A DNA stretch of 64,000 nucleotides from Nitrospirota bacterium (GCA_015233015.1 JADFYO010000003.1:54848-118847), one strand, 5' to 3'. Counted from the stretch's first letter, positions 1-10,000 are shown. Made by a program: numbers and translations. Notes: generated from the letters alone by a model not told the origin.

Positions 1-780
1 AATTTGACCGTTTTGTTGATTCCATATCTGATGAAATGTAATATCTTTGGCATGGTTATTATGTCCCATTTGAAATGCCTGACCTGCATTATATGTATCT
101 CTTGTCACGTTAACCGTCCCCCTATTTATCATTATCGAATTTGCTTGTTCACTTAAAGTACTTCTACTTCCATCTGAAGTGAGTTCTAAAAGTCCAGGCC
201 GACCAGAAAAACCCATAATTTGATTCGTAAGAAAACGAAGCTCGTCAAGAGGTAGCTTGATATTATTGGCCATCATACCTGCTTCTTCATTTATTTCTGA
301 TATATTTGATTCTGTAAGAACTCCAGCCATATTGCTTATATCATAAACCGTTCTTTCAACCATTCTTATAATCCTACCTTCGCGTTCTTCAATAAGCCAG
401 AAAAGATTCTGCCATTCTTTATATCTTTGTAGATGCGCTACCAACGGTTCTATTTGCGTATTAAATTGTTCTCTTAAGTGGTGCAAGCGGCTACAGATTT
501 CTTCTGCGTCCCGATATCGACTTCTTGCTAATAAAAGATCAAGATTTTTACGCAATTCAACCAACCTGCGAGAATGAAAATCTTCTACTGACAAATATTT
601 AAAGTCGATAAGAACAGAAAATACATCTTGAAATGCTTGCTCAACAATCTGAACGACCTTCGCTATAAATCTAAGTAGTTGACGCAGGTCGTAATCAGAA
701 ATTGATCTATCATCTACTGCTGATACCAGCATGTCCTCTATTTGGTGTACAACTCGCTCTAACTCATTTCCTCTGTCCAT
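1..780 (-). CDS. 5' part of an unrecognised protein, truncated by the left edge
   Basis: The frame is open from an ATG at 780 to base 1, so 260 codons are visible and the end lies outside the window. The start has a good ribosome site (AAGGAG, 6 nt before ATG) and a near-consensus promoter at 891-919. The first ~165 residues are charged and helical with coiled-coil character and several W/F residues (KEWQNLFWLIEER near residue 120). There is no signal peptide or membrane segment. The last visible ~45 residues change style: a short beta-like stretch (RGTVNVTRDTYNAGQAF), then MGHNNHAKDITFHQIWNQ. I do not recognise the family. The helical N-terminus with a Gly/Asn-rich linker recalls adaptor segments placed in front of effector domains in bacterial conflict proteins, but that is inference. 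The effector, if any, would lie beyond base 1. Confidence 0.75.
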   Translation of the reverse strand, partial: MDRGNELERVVHQIEDMLVSAVDDRSISDYDLRQLLRFIAKVVQIVEQAFQDVFSVLIDFKYLSVEDFHSRRLVELRKNLDLLLARSRYRDAEEICSRLHHLREQFNTQIEPLVAHLQRYKEWQNLFWLIEEREGRIIRMVERTVYDISNMAGVLTESNISEINEEAGMMANNIKLPLDELRFLTNQIMGFSGRPGLLELTSDGSRSTLSEQANSIMINRGTVNVTRDTYNAGQAFQMGHNNHAKDITFHQIWNQQNGQI

Positions 781-890
781 CACAATCTCCTTTTCCAACA
801 CTGCTAACCAGTCAACCACAGATATGCAGACCACTCCGCAGTCATCAGACACTGACTAATCCACAATGCATTCTAACAACCTATGCTTAT

Positions 891-919
891 ATTATACACA
901 TAATCATTTCAATTGTCAA
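891..919 (-). promoter_or_regulatory. near-consensus sigma70 promoter of the left-edge gene
   Basis: On the minus strand TTGACA (914-919) and TATAAT (891-896) are separated by exactly 17 nt. This predicts transcription from about 884 and a leader of roughly 100 nt before the ATG at 780. Confidence 0.8.
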
Positions 920-953
920 TAATAATTATTATTAATATAGCGATATATCATAA

Positions 954-1014
954 CGTTACGAGGCGCGTTACGCCATATTGTTACTCTTAGGTAACATGTA
1001 ACGTAAAGGTAACG
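954..1014. promoter_or_regulatory. cluster of GTTAC/GTAAC motifs upstream of the left-edge promoter
   Basis: Six GTTAC or GTAAC words lie in about 60 bp, including the dyad GTTAC-TCTTAG-GTAAC at 980-995. They sit upstream of the -35 box, which suits binding sites for a regulator. A similar, smaller cluster precedes the promoter at 55233-55262. No other gene is evident in the 781-1253 interval, which otherwise holds AT-rich leader DNA. Confidence 0.5.
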
Positions 1015-1171
1015 CTGCTATAAAATTAATTCATAAAGGCACCCGTTATTTTATTGGGGAAAATGGGATGTTTAACTTCCTGATTTCGTTATATAAGACT
1101 GTTATCCAAAAGAATTCTTCGACAGGTTCAGGCAGGTGGTTTTATTAAAGAATTATTTACCTTTAGTTACT

Positions 1172-1242
1172 GCCTGTGTATAAACATTTTTTTTATCTAT
1201 TGGCGGCGGCACCGGCAACAATGCCGTTGTTTATACACAGGC
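1172..1242. repeat. 15-bp perfect inverted repeat with 41-nt spacer
   Basis: GCCTGTGTATAAACA at 1172-1186 is matched exactly by its reverse complement at 1228-1242. The spacer contains a run of eight T and a smaller hairpin (CGGCA-ACAA-TGCCG). It lies just after the stop of the minus-strand gene ending at 1254, so it may act as its 3' structure. No T-run follows the outer stem on the minus strand, so it is not a typical intrinsic terminator. Confidence 0.7.
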
Positions 1243-1253
1243 CTTTCGGTGGG

Positions 1254-1586
1254 TTATTGATTTCCGCCTTGATGGTTGTTGCGATTGCCGGGGCCGTTGC
1301 CATGACCGTTATTGTTGGGGCCGTATTTTTCATGGCACGCCTTGAGGTCGCCGTGTACTTTGGCCGCCTGTACGCATGACTTCATTGACTGTAGGCGGGA
1401 AATCCTGCCATCGATATTTTGAAGGATTTCAGCCTTTTTCTTCTCAATATCCGGCCCCTGGCCCTGACCTCCCTGCTGAACTTGCTCCTGTGGGGCTCCC
1501 CCCTGCTGTGTGACCGTGCCGCCTATTGCGTATGCCGGTATTGCAAGCACACAGCTAATTACTACAGCTATCAGTTCCTTTTTCAT
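1254..1586 (-). CDS. small secreted protein, C-terminus rich in Asn, Gly and His
   Basis: About 110 residues. The ATG at 1586 is preferred because GGAGG lies 5 nt upstream and a Sec signal peptide follows at once (MKKELIAVVISCVLAIPAYA, cleavage near residue 20). A longer in-frame start at 1640 has neither. After the signal come a Gln/Gly linker, then a helical segment (KKKAEILQNIDGRISRLQSM) with two cysteines (SCVQAAKVHGDLKACHEKY), then an N/G/H-rich tail that could bind metal. The two Cys probably pair across a helical hairpin in the periplasm. The function is unknown. Confidence 0.75.
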   Translation of the reverse strand: MKKELIAVVISCVLAIPAYAIGGTVTQQGGAPQEQVQQGGQGQGPDIEKKKAEILQNIDGRISRLQSMKSCVQAAKVHGDLKACHEKYGPNNNGHGNGPGNRNNHQGGNQ

Positions 1587-1802
1587 CGCTGCCTCCTTAT
1601 TGAATGACCATTTTCCCGGATGAGCTGCTTCACGACCCATTCTCCGGGTAAGATGAAGTATAAACTAACTATACAGCTTTTATAAACCTCTCTTTGCGAA
1701 CACCCGCGTCTGATATCTTGACAAAATCTCAACAAATTACTATCATAAAACATAAAGTGGGGCGTTGCTCAGCTATATTGATTGAATTGGGGTGGCATAG
1801 CT

Positions 1803-2873
1803 ATGGGACTATTGTATTCTAAAATGAAGATATTTCACTTCAAGGACAAGATCGACTCCCTTGCCCCTGGTGTCGATAAGATTCTTCCTCCCGTTCAAAT
1901 CAGAATAAAACCCACGAACCGCTGCGGGCACAACTGCCGTTACTGCGCGTATAGGGCTAAGAATTTGCAGATTGGGAAGGACATGAACCTTGCCGACTCA
2001 ATCCCAAAAGACAAGATGCTGGAACTGATAGACGATATAATCGACATGGGCGTAAGAAGCGTGACCTTCAGCGGCGGTGGCGACCCGTTTTGCTACCCAT
2101 TCTTGATAGACACCGTCACAAAACTATCAAACAGTCCGGTTAAATTCGCATCCCTGACAAACGGGGCAAATTTAAACGGTGAGATAGCAGAAATCTTTGC
2201 CGCCAAGGCCACATGGCTTAGAATCTCCATCGACGGATGGGACGACGAAAGCTACTCGGCGTACAGGGCCGTGAAACATGGGGAATTTACCAGGGTTATG
2301 AATAATATCGGGATGTTTAAGAAGCTCCCGGGGCGGTGTTTTTTAGGCGTTGTTATTGTTGTGGACAAGAAAAATGCCCCCCATGTGTATGATTTTATAA
2401 AAAGACTAAAGGATACCGGCGTTGACAGCGTTAAAATCTCTCCCTGTATTGTCAGCAACACAGGCGTCGAAAATAATCTTTATCACCGCGATATATTCCA
2501 ATCTGTGAAAGAGCAGACTATAAGGGCGCGCAGAGATTTCGTCGATTCGGCGTTTGAGATATTCGACGCCTATCATGAACTACACAATAAGTTCGATAAA
2601 GATTACACATGGTGTCCATATATTCAGATATTACCGATAATCGGCGCCGATTTAAACGTATATTCGTGTCAGGATAAGGCGTATAATCTTGAGGAAGGAC
2701 TGATAGGGTCTGTGAAAAATATGGGATTTAAAGAGCTATGGTTTTCGGATAAATGGAAGTTCTTTCGTATTAATCCATCTATCCATTGTAATCATCACTG
2801 CGTTTCAAACGAAAATAACAGACTTATTATCGAGTATTTAAACGCCGATCTCGAACATTTGGACTTTGTATAA
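1803..2873 (+). CDS. radical SAM protein with SPASM-like C-terminus
   Basis: About 356 residues. The CxxxCxxC motif of radical SAM enzymes is plain near residue 40 (CGHNCRYC), followed by the SAM-binding SGGGDP segment. The C-terminal ~90 residues contain further cysteines (WCPYIQ, VYSCQD, HCNHHC) arranged as in SPASM or twitch auxiliary iron-sulfur domains, including the typical GSVKNMGFKELW stretch. A TTG start at 1782 is also open, but the ATG at 1803 follows a GGGGTGG ribosome site and is preferred. It stands alone between unrelated genes, so the substrate cannot be inferred. Confidence 0.85.
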   Translation: MGLLYSKMKIFHFKDKIDSLAPGVDKILPPVQIRIKPTNRCGHNCRYCAYRAKNLQIGKDMNLADSIPKDKMLELIDDIIDMGVRSVTFSGGGDPFCYPFLIDTVTKLSNSPVKFASLTNGANLNGEIAEIFAAKATWLRISIDGWDDESYSAYRAVKHGEFTRVMNNIGMFKKLPGRCFLGVVIVVDKKNAPHVYDFIKRLKDTGVDSVKISPCIVSNTGVENNLYHRDIFQSVKEQTIRARRDFVDSAFEIFDAYHELHNKFDKDYTWCPYIQILPIIGADLNVYSCQDKAYNLEEGLIGSVKNMGFKELWFSDKWKFFRINPSIHCNHHCVSNENNRLIIEYLNADLEHLDFV

Positions 2874-2882
2874 AAACAAATT

Positions 2883-2922
2883 GCCTGGCCGTCCCCTTAG
2901 GGACGGCGTGAACTGCCCAGGC
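2883..2922. terminator. hairpin between convergent genes
   Basis: The stem GCCGTCCC/GGGACGGC (2888-2907, four-base loop) sits inside a second arm pair GCCTGG/CCAGGC. It lies between the convergent radical SAM gene and dapA and may end transcription from both sides, although T-runs are weak. Confidence 0.55.
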
Positions 2923-2939
2923 TCGCTTACACTAACTTC

Positions 2940-3812
2940 TTATATCAACTTATAAGAACTTAATACGTCTTTGAGTTTGCCTCTGTTGGATTCGGACATC
3001 TCACAAAGCGGCAGGCGAAACTCCTCCTTTACCCTGCCCATCATGGCAAGGGCTGTCTTTACAGGTATAGGGTTGGTCTCGATAAACATTGCCACATTCA
3101 AGGGGTCAAGGTAGAAGTGAAGCCTTCTGGCCTCGTCAATATTGCCCTGCAGCAGAGCTGTGCACATTTGCGCCGATTCCTTTGGCATGACGTTTGCCGT
3201 TACGCTGATGGCACCCTTGCCGCCAAGCAGCATCTGTGGAAACGTAGTGAAATCATCCCCTGAGAGCACCGTTATAGCATCGCCGCAGAGTCTTATTATC
3301 TCGCTTGTCTGTTTCATATCGCCGGTCGCCTCTTTTATAGCGACAATTGACTTGATAGCCGAGAGGCGGGCAACGGTTGACGGCAATATATTAAGTGCCG
3401 TGCGCCCAGGCACGTTATAAAGCACAATCGGTATATCGACAGCCTCCGCAACGGCCTTGTAATGCCGGTAGATGCCCTCCTGTGTGGGTTTATTATAGTA
3501 TGGGCAGACAAGCAGTGAGGCGTCTGCGCCAATCTTTTTTGCCTCTCTGGTCATCCGTATTGTCTCTTCCGTCGAATTTGCACCAGTGCCGGCTATTATC
3601 GGAATCCTGCCGTTGGCGGTCTTCACCGCGGTTTCGATGACGCGGTAATGCTCATCATATTCCAGCGTGGCCGACTCGCCGGTAGTGCCGCACGGGATGA
3701 TTGCGCTTGTCCCGGACTGGATATGCCACTCTATCAGCTCCGAATAGGTCTTTTCGTCGAAACGTCCGTTATTAAAGGGTGTTACAAGTGCCACCATCGA
3801 GCCTTTAAACAT
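2940..3812 (-). CDS. dapA: 4-hydroxy-tetrahydrodipicolinate synthase
   Basis: 290 residues, full length for the family. It condenses pyruvate with aspartate semialdehyde, the first committed step to meso-diaminopimelate and lysine. Visible motifs are the GTTGES phosphate-type loop near residue 45, YNVPGRT with the proton-relay Tyr near residue 133, and the Schiff-base Lys in AIKEATGD near residue 160. GGAG stands 7 nt before the ATG. It is the last gene of lysA-dapF-dapA, 20 nt after dapF. Confidence 0.97.
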   Translation of the reverse strand: MFKGSMVALVTPFNNGRFDEKTYSELIEWHIQSGTSAIIPCGTTGESATLEYDEHYRVIETAVKTANGRIPIIAGTGANSTEETIRMTREAKKIGADASLLVCPYYNKPTQEGIYRHYKAVAEAVDIPIVLYNVPGRTALNILPSTVARLSAIKSIVAIKEATGDMKQTSEIIRLCGDAITVLSGDDFTTFPQMLLGGKGAISVTANVMPKESAQMCTALLQGNIDEARRLHFYLDPLNVAMFIETNPIPVKTALAMMGRVKEEFRLPLCEMSESNRGKLKDVLSSYKLI

Positions 3813-3832
3813 TGATATTCTCCTCCTGTATG

Positions 3833-4672
3833 TTATATTTCAATAGTACCTGTAAATACGTATGCCGCAGGGCCTGTCATATATACATTGCCGTCTGTTT
3901 CTATTCGTATTTCAAGGTCGCCGCCTTTTAGGTGGACAGTCGTCACTAGCGTATCGATAAGTTCCTTCATGCTAGCGGCAACCACGGCGGCACATGCCCC
4001 TGTCCCGCAGGCAAGCGTCTCACCGGCTCCACGCTCCCATACGCGCATCCTTATCTCTCTACGGTTTATTACCTGAACGAACTCCACATTTGTCCTCTCA
4101 GGAAAAAATGAATTTGTCTCAAGCAAAGGGCCATCTGCGTCAACCTGATAGCTGTCCACATCATCCACGAAGACAACGGCGTGCGGGTTGCCCATAGAAA
4201 CGCATGTGACTTTAATCTCTTTATGTCCAATTTTAATAGGATAATCTATTATCTGCCCATCGGCATCGACGGGGATTTTCCTTCCCATGGCCTGCGGCCT
4301 TCCCATGTTTACGCGCACCATATTGTTTACTCTGGTAATAGATTTATTTCCCGCAGGGGTTTCCACGTCTAATTTGACCTCCGTGGCTACGCCGTTGTCC
4401 CAGGCATACACGGCGAGGCACCGAATACCGTTTCCGCACATCTGTACCTCAGAGCCGTCGGCGTTAAAGATTCTCATGCCAACATTGGCGGTTTTTGACG
4501 GTAAAAGCAGTAGCAGTTGGTCTGCCCCAATTCCATAGCGGCGGTTACAGAGTGTAATCGCATAGCCGCTCCATGTCTTGTAGGAAATATCCTGCAGCGC
4601 GGCGTTGGTTATGCAATCGACTAAAATGAAATCATTGCCGATGCCGTGCATCTTTGTGAAAGCAATCTTCAT
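3833..4672 (-). CDS. dapF: diaminopimelate epimerase
   Basis: 279 residues. It interconverts LL- and meso-diaminopimelate for peptidoglycan and lysine. Both catalytic cysteines are present in the expected symmetrical motifs, MCGNGIRC near residue 78 and LACGTGAC near residue 220, with the N-terminal GNDFILVD. The ATG overlaps the lysA stop (ATGA, 4669-4672), so translation of the two is probably coupled. Confidence 0.97.
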   Translation of the reverse strand: MKIAFTKMHGIGNDFILVDCITNAALQDISYKTWSGYAITLCNRRYGIGADQLLLLLPSKTANVGMRIFNADGSEVQMCGNGIRCLAVYAWDNGVATEVKLDVETPAGNKSITRVNNMVRVNMGRPQAMGRKIPVDADGQIIDYPIKIGHKEIKVTCVSMGNPHAVVFVDDVDSYQVDADGPLLETNSFFPERTNVEFVQVINRREIRMRVWERGAGETLACGTGACAAVVAASMKELIDTLVTTVHLKGGDLEIRIETDGNVYMTGPAAYVFTGTIEI

Positions 4673-5925
4673 TTCATAAATTCAGGGACAAGTTCATTTC
4701 TGACGAGGTCGTCGTACGTCTCTCTTTTACGAATCAGGAAGTGTTCGGCTCCGTGTACAAGCACCTCCGCCGCGCGCGGCCTGCTGTTGTAGTTGGAACT
4801 CATCGAGTATCCATAGGCCCCGGCACTCATGACGACGGCATATTCCCCTTGCTGCATTGCTGGCAGGTCTCTGTCTTTGCCCAGATAATCGCTGGATTCG
4901 CAGATGGGGCCGACGATGTCCGCAAACACATCCTTTCTGTTCTTCTTATACACGGGCATTATGTGGTGATAGGCGTCATACATAGCCGGCCTTATCATGT
5001 CGTTCATTCCGGCGTCAACTATTATGAAGTCCCTGTCGTGCCCTTTTTTCGTATAGAGGACCTTTGTGACTAAAAGCCCTGCATTGCCGACGAGTGTCCT
5101 GCCCGGTTCCATGACAATTGTCAGGTTCCTGCCCTGAAGAATGGGTTTTATCTGCTCGGCCAGATCGGCTGGATGGGGCGGGATTTCATCGAGATATTGG
5201 ATTCCAAGGCCGCCGCCGATGTCCAGGTATTTTATTTCTATTCCCTCGGCGTTGAGTTCGTCTATGAGCGATACAAGGCGCTGAAGAGCAATGAGAAACG
5301 GCTTTAAGCTGATAATCTGAGAGCCGATATGCTCATGAATGCCGACAATCTTAACGTGTTTTAATTTTTGGGCAAGTTTATAAAACTCCAGGGCACCCTC
5401 GAAGGGTATCCCAAATTTATTTTTTTTGCTGCCCGTAGTAATTTTCGCGTGAGTGGCAGGGTCAACACCCGGGTTTATGCGCAGCGCTATAGGGACGAGC
5501 TTGCCGAGCTTCTCGGCAGCCTTGTCCAAAGCCATGAGTTCCTGTTCCGATTCCACATTGAACATCAGAATGTCCTGGTTCAGGGCATAGTTTATCTCGT
5601 CCTCTTTTTTGCCGACGCCCGCATAGACAATCTTTTGCGGCGGTATGCCGGCCCTCAACGCCCTATAAAGCTCACCACCGGAGACGATATCCGCCCCGCC
5701 GCCCTCGGCAGCGAATGTCCTCAATATAGCAGCGTTTGAGTTTGCCTTCAGCGCATAGCAGATAATGTGCGGAAAATCCTTAAAAGAGTCGTCATATGAC
5801 TTAAAATGCCGCAACAGGGTCTTATAACTGTAAACATAAAGAGGCGTGCCATACGTCTCGGCAAGAGTTTCCACTGAAACGTCCTCGGCATGGAGCACAC
5901 TGTTCTTGTAATTAAAATAATGCAA
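4669..5925 (-). CDS. lysA: diaminopimelate decarboxylase
   Basis: 418 residues. This PLP enzyme makes L-lysine from meso-diaminopimelate. The PLP Lys is in CYALKANS near residue 60. HEHIGSQI, the GGGLGIQY glycine loop, EPGRTLVGNAG and CESSDYLG from the partner active site are all present. The start codon is TTG, preceded by GAGGG at 7 nt. It is first in the lysA-dapF-dapA operon. Confidence 0.96.
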   Translation of the reverse strand: MHYFNYKNSVLHAEDVSVETLAETYGTPLYVYSYKTLLRHFKSYDDSFKDFPHIICYALKANSNAAILRTFAAEGGGADIVSGGELYRALRAGIPPQKIVYAGVGKKEDEINYALNQDILMFNVESEQELMALDKAAEKLGKLVPIALRINPGVDPATHAKITTGSKKNKFGIPFEGALEFYKLAQKLKHVKIVGIHEHIGSQIISLKPFLIALQRLVSLIDELNAEGIEIKYLDIGGGLGIQYLDEIPPHPADLAEQIKPILQGRNLTIVMEPGRTLVGNAGLLVTKVLYTKKGHDRDFIIVDAGMNDMIRPAMYDAYHHIMPVYKKNRKDVFADIVGPICESSDYLGKDRDLPAMQQGEYAVVMSAGAYGYSMSSNYNSRPRAAEVLVHGAEHFLIRKRETYDDLVRNELVPEFMK

Positions 5926-6077
5926 TTTAAGCCCTCACTTTCCAACAAAAGAGTTAACTGTGATGTAATGATAAAATTATTCCTTACTTTTTCGCAATAG
6001 ACACACTATAAAAAATATATTACACGAAATCGTGCCCCCATCCCTGTTGTTACCACTCTTAGCGAATAAAAAACATA

Positions 6078-6101
6078 TTGACAGGCGCCCTGACAATATA
6101 A
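6078..6101 (+). promoter_or_regulatory. candidate promoter of the exported CxxC protein
   Basis: A TTGACA box (6078-6083) is followed by overlapping TATAAT/TAATAT sequences at sub-optimal spacing (13-15 nt). It lies about 70 nt upstream of the 6171 start. Confidence 0.35.
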
Positions 6102-6170
6102 TATCATCAGAGCAGAGCGTTTAATCCTCTATATGGATAAAAAATATTTTAGTATAGTGAGGGCATAGCA

Positions 6171-6710
6171 ATGTCAGGGACAAAGATGAAGCGGTTTTTA
6201 AACATGAGAGTATTAATCCTGAGCCTCTTATGTCTCTCGTTTATACTGTCTATAAAGGCGTTTGCGGCACAGGGGCTAAGCACCGGAGAGCTGGTTAAGT
6301 CGTCGGAGGTTATCGTTTCCGGTAAGGTTGAAAACGCAAGCTGCCACTGGTGCAAGGGAACGGTTGTCACAAGGGCAACGGTTAAGATAACAGAGGTTCT
6401 CGCCGGACGCCTCGATAAGAAAGATATAATCGTCGAGTATGAAGGCGGCAAGGTAGGCGACCTTGAGTTAAAATTAACTGACGCGGTCTCCCTTACCAAG
6501 GGCGAGGAGATAATCCTGTTTCTCAGGACAGCAGAGAGCAAACTTGCCGGCACGGTGTTTATAATCGAGGGCCAGGCACAGGGCAAATACACCATTAAAA
6601 ACGGCATCGCCTCAAAGGGCGGCTTTACGCTCGATAAGAATCAGGACGTTGTTGACAATAACATCCCTGTAAAAGACTTAATTGCCAAAATAAGGCCAGA
6701 AGGCTCTTAA
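6171..6710 (+). CDS. exported protein of unknown function with a CxxC motif
   Basis: 179 residues. GAGGG lies 7 nt before the ATG. Residues 1-32 form a Sec signal peptide ending KAFAAQ. The mature part is beta-rich (VIVSGKV, ATVKITEVLAG, IIVEYEGG) with one CHWC pair near residue 60, then a segment ending in NIPVKDLIAKIR. The pattern suggests a periplasmic all-beta domain, perhaps metal- or redox-linked through CHWC. I recognise no named family. It stands alone between the lysA operon and rubredoxin. Confidence 0.8.
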   Translation: MSGTKMKRFLNMRVLILSLLCLSFILSIKAFAAQGLSTGELVKSSEVIVSGKVENASCHWCKGTVVTRATVKITEVLAGRLDKKDIIVEYEGGKVGDLELKLTDAVSLTKGEEIILFLRTAESKLAGTVFIIEGQAQGKYTIKNGIASKGGFTLDKNQDVVDNNIPVKDLIAKIRPEGS

Positions 6711-6736
6711 AAATGTCCTGCCGCCCGAAACGGCCA

Positions 6737-6797
6737 AGTGGGCTGCATTATGTAGTGGGCTGCGTTATGAGTGGGCTGGGGTGGGCCGCATTAATTT
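6737..6797. repeat. degenerate 16-17-bp tandem repeat before rubredoxin
   Basis: AGTGGGCTGCATTATGT at 6737 recurs at 6754 and 6770 with small changes, and a fourth partial copy (GTGGGCCGCATTAATTT) ends directly at the rubredoxin ATG. It fills most of the gap between the two genes and overlaps the place where a ribosome site would be. Confidence 0.8.
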
Positions 6798-6962
6798 ATG
6801 ACAGGTAAAAAATACATGTGCCGCGATTGCGGATATATCTACGACCCTGCCTCAGGAGATAAATTCACTGGTATTGGTGACGGGCTGTCATTTGAGGATT
6901 TACCATCGGGCTGGCTCTGCCCCGTATGCGGCGTCAGCAAGGCCGACTTCGTTCCCTGGTAA
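6798..6962 (+). CDS. rubredoxin
   Basis: 54 residues. Both iron-binding knuckles are present: [12 protein letters not shown] (Cys 8 and 11) and [12 protein letters not shown] (Cys 41 and 44). Length and aromatic core (W39, F51, W54) fit a classical one-iron rubredoxin. It carries single electrons in the cytoplasm, typically to oxygen- or peroxide-reducing enzymes in anaerobes. No partner oxidoreductase is adjacent. No clear ribosome site is visible, because the preceding DNA is the tandem repeat. Confidence 0.95.
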   Translation: MTGKKYMCRDCGYIYDPASGDKFTGIGDGLSFEDLPSGWLCPVCGVSKADFVPW

Positions 6963-7036
6963 ATTGATGAGGCAATGGATGAAGTGCGTCCGGCTGGTTA
7001 AAACCCGGGTCGTACCAAAATGCGTTCCTCTTAGTA

Positions 7037-10000
7037 TCAGCGCGCTGTCCTGAATCTCTTCTCAAACAGATACCTTCTCTCCGATAAGATAGTCTTCCAG
7101 TTTGCCGCTATTTCGTCGAGTTTATTTTTTATTCCTCCGGTTGTCAGCCACCCATATCCGCGCAGAGATAACTCCCTTTGCAGCTCCTTGAAATCACTGT
7201 CAGTCCACTGGGGTTTTTTCACCGCGGGGTATTTGCCGGCTGTTTTGAGCGCTAAAAATATCTCCACAAATGGCCGTGCGCCGTCGTCCCAGTCCGCGGG
7301 TTTTTTTATGGCTGTCTGCCAGTGCGCGTACCAAACCCCTGCGGCGGTATCGTCGCCGCCCGTTACAATATAATGGCCGTCGGGGCTTATGCCAACTGCC
7401 ATTAGCGCGCCCATATGCCAGTTGGCCACCTTTGATAACTCCCCTGAGAGTATGTCGTAAAACCGCAGACTGCCGTCGTCGCCGCCTAAGGCTGCATACC
7501 TGGCGTTAGGCATTATGCCGGTGCAGGTGGGCTTCCCCATGCGCCATCCAAACGTGCGAAAGGTCTCGCCCGTTGGCACATCCCACAGACGCGCCGCTTT
7601 ATCGCCTTCGGCCGTCAGGATAAATCTCGCGTTTGGTGTGACCGCAAGGCTCGTAACGCCGTGTGCGGCAAGACCTTTAAACTTATTCAGCTGCTGCCCT
7701 GTGGACAAATCCCAAAGAGCCGCCGCCCCGTCTGCCCCGCATGTAAAGTAATACATCCCGTCGGGGCTGACTGCCAGAGCGGCCAGTTTACCGCCGGACA
7801 TATATGTATCGAGGCATTCACCGGTAAAAGAATCCCATAGTTTTATCGTGCCGTCTGCCCCGCCTGAGAGGATGCGGCGGTTATCGGGGACGGTAACCAC
7901 AGCCGCCACTGCATCCTTGTGCGCCTCGATGATACGAACACATTCGCCGCTTAACACATCCCACTGCCGGACTGTGCCGTCAGTACCCGCCGAGAATATG
8001 GAACGATTGTCCATTGCCAGACCAAGGGCAGTTACGCCGCCCGTATGGCCCTCTAAGACCCTTATACACTTGCCGGTAATAATATCCCAGAAACGCAGCG
8101 TCTTGTCGGAACTTGCCGTTATGGCGTGCCTGTTGTCGGAAAATACTGCCACACCGGTTATCTTCCCTCGGTGGCCTATGAGTGAATTCACCCTCCATAC
8201 ATCTGCAAGTTTCGTCTGAGGAAATACGCTGTGCATCTTATCGAGAAGGCGAAGGGGTTCCTCTTCCCGCTGGAAACCCTTGAGTGCGTGAGCCAGGGAT
8301 AAGGCTTCTATTGCCTTTGCATAGTGTTTATCCTTCATAAAGTCCACGCCAAGCTTCAGCAGACCCTTATACTTTGCCACGCTTTCCTGCCAGTCAGCGC
8401 TGGTTTTGTCCTTCAGTTCAGCGAATTTGGCGTTAACGCCCTCAACAGTCAGCCAGCCAAACCCCCTTCGTCTCAGCTCTGTCTTTAGTCTGGCCGCGTC
8501 CCCGGCTTCAAACACCGGCGGCCCCACTGTTGTCAGCGTGTCGGTTACTATCTTTCTATGATTTGAGAGAAATCTATTTACATAAGGAAGCGCCCCGTCA
8601 ACCCAGTCCGTAAAATCCCTTATTGTAAAACCCCACTGGAGATGCCACACAAAGGCCGTATGGTCCTCGCTCCCCGTTATCATCATGCCTGCCGATGGGG
8701 CAAGCGCTATGCTGGTTACAGGGGCCTTGTGTCCGCCAAAGGCGGAGGATGCCTCTGGTTGTGTCTTATCCCAGAGAAGCGCTGTGCCGTCATGGCTCCC
8801 TGAAATAAAAAACCGTCCGTCAGGACTTATTTGTATGGATGTAACAGCGCCGCTGTGTCCTTCGAATATAGCGGTATTTGTTCCCGTTAAACTGTCCCAC
8901 AGGCGAACTCTCCTCTCAGCGCCTCCGGAAACAATAAACGTACCATCGGGACTTATCGCAACTGCCGTTACCGTATCCGTATGGCCGGCGAGGACATTTC
9001 TGACATTTCCTGACACGCAATCCCATAGGCGGATGTTTCTGTCAGTGCTGCCCGATGCGATAAAGGTAAGGTCTTCGTCTATTGCCGCACATGTAACACT
9101 GTTCGATGGGCATTTATATACCTTAACGCGCCCGCCTGTTTCGACATCCCAGAGAATTATCAGGCCGTCAAGGCTTCCAGAAAGAAGAAACCTGCCTCCA
9201 CGGGCGCTGCAGAGCGAATTAATCTCTGCCGTATGCCCCTTGAAGGCCCTCTTTACCTCACCCGTTTTTATATCCCACAGGACAATACCCCCGTCTCTGC
9301 CGCCTGAGATTACTCGCTCACTGCCATATGTAAGCAGTGCCGTAACGGGACTGCCGCTTAGCGTCATTATCAAATTGCCCCTGGATAAGTCCCATATTCG
9401 CACACGATTGTCTTTGCAGGCGGTGACGGCAAGTTTTTCGTACCGAGTGAATGCGGCTGCCGTTATCCCGCTGCCGTGCCCTCTGAGAACGTAAAGCCTC
9501 AGAGAGGCCGCAAGGCGTGTCCTGGGAAACGTCATTGACATCTCCTCAGTGAGCATGAGGGCCTCTGCATGATTTTTATAACCGTCAATGGAGCGCGCCT
9601 TGTTTATTTCTGAGACAGCGGCGGAGTAACTTCCGGCATTCATCAATTCCTTCGCCTGTGCTATCGCCCTTTTAAAGCCTTCCTCCGAAAGCCGCCAGCT
9701 GGTTAGCGCCGCTTGCTGAAGTTCGTTTAATTTCGCGCGTACTCCGTCGGGTTTGAGCCATCCAAAGCCCCGCAGGCCGAGTTCTGAAAGGAGTGAGGCG
9801 ACATCAGTCTCATCCCATATGGGGCTGCCCCTTCTTGTGAACGAATCTTTTATAAACGGCGTATGCCTCGATATAAATAGTTCCGCATATGCTGCGGCCC
9901 CGTCGTCCCAATCTTTAAAATCCCTGGCCTCTATCTCCCAATCGATATAGAAGGCTCTCAGCGTGTGGTCGGCACTCCCTGACCAGGCATACCAGCCGTC

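Noticed and set aside
1176..1607. Plus-strand frames opposite the small secreted protein
   Set aside because: They are shadows of the minus-strand gene, which has a signal peptide and a strong ribosome site.
8685..9494. 269-codon open frame on the plus strand inside the giant kinase gene
   Set aside because: It mirrors the WD40 repeats on the opposite strand; the WD40 frame is clearly the real one.
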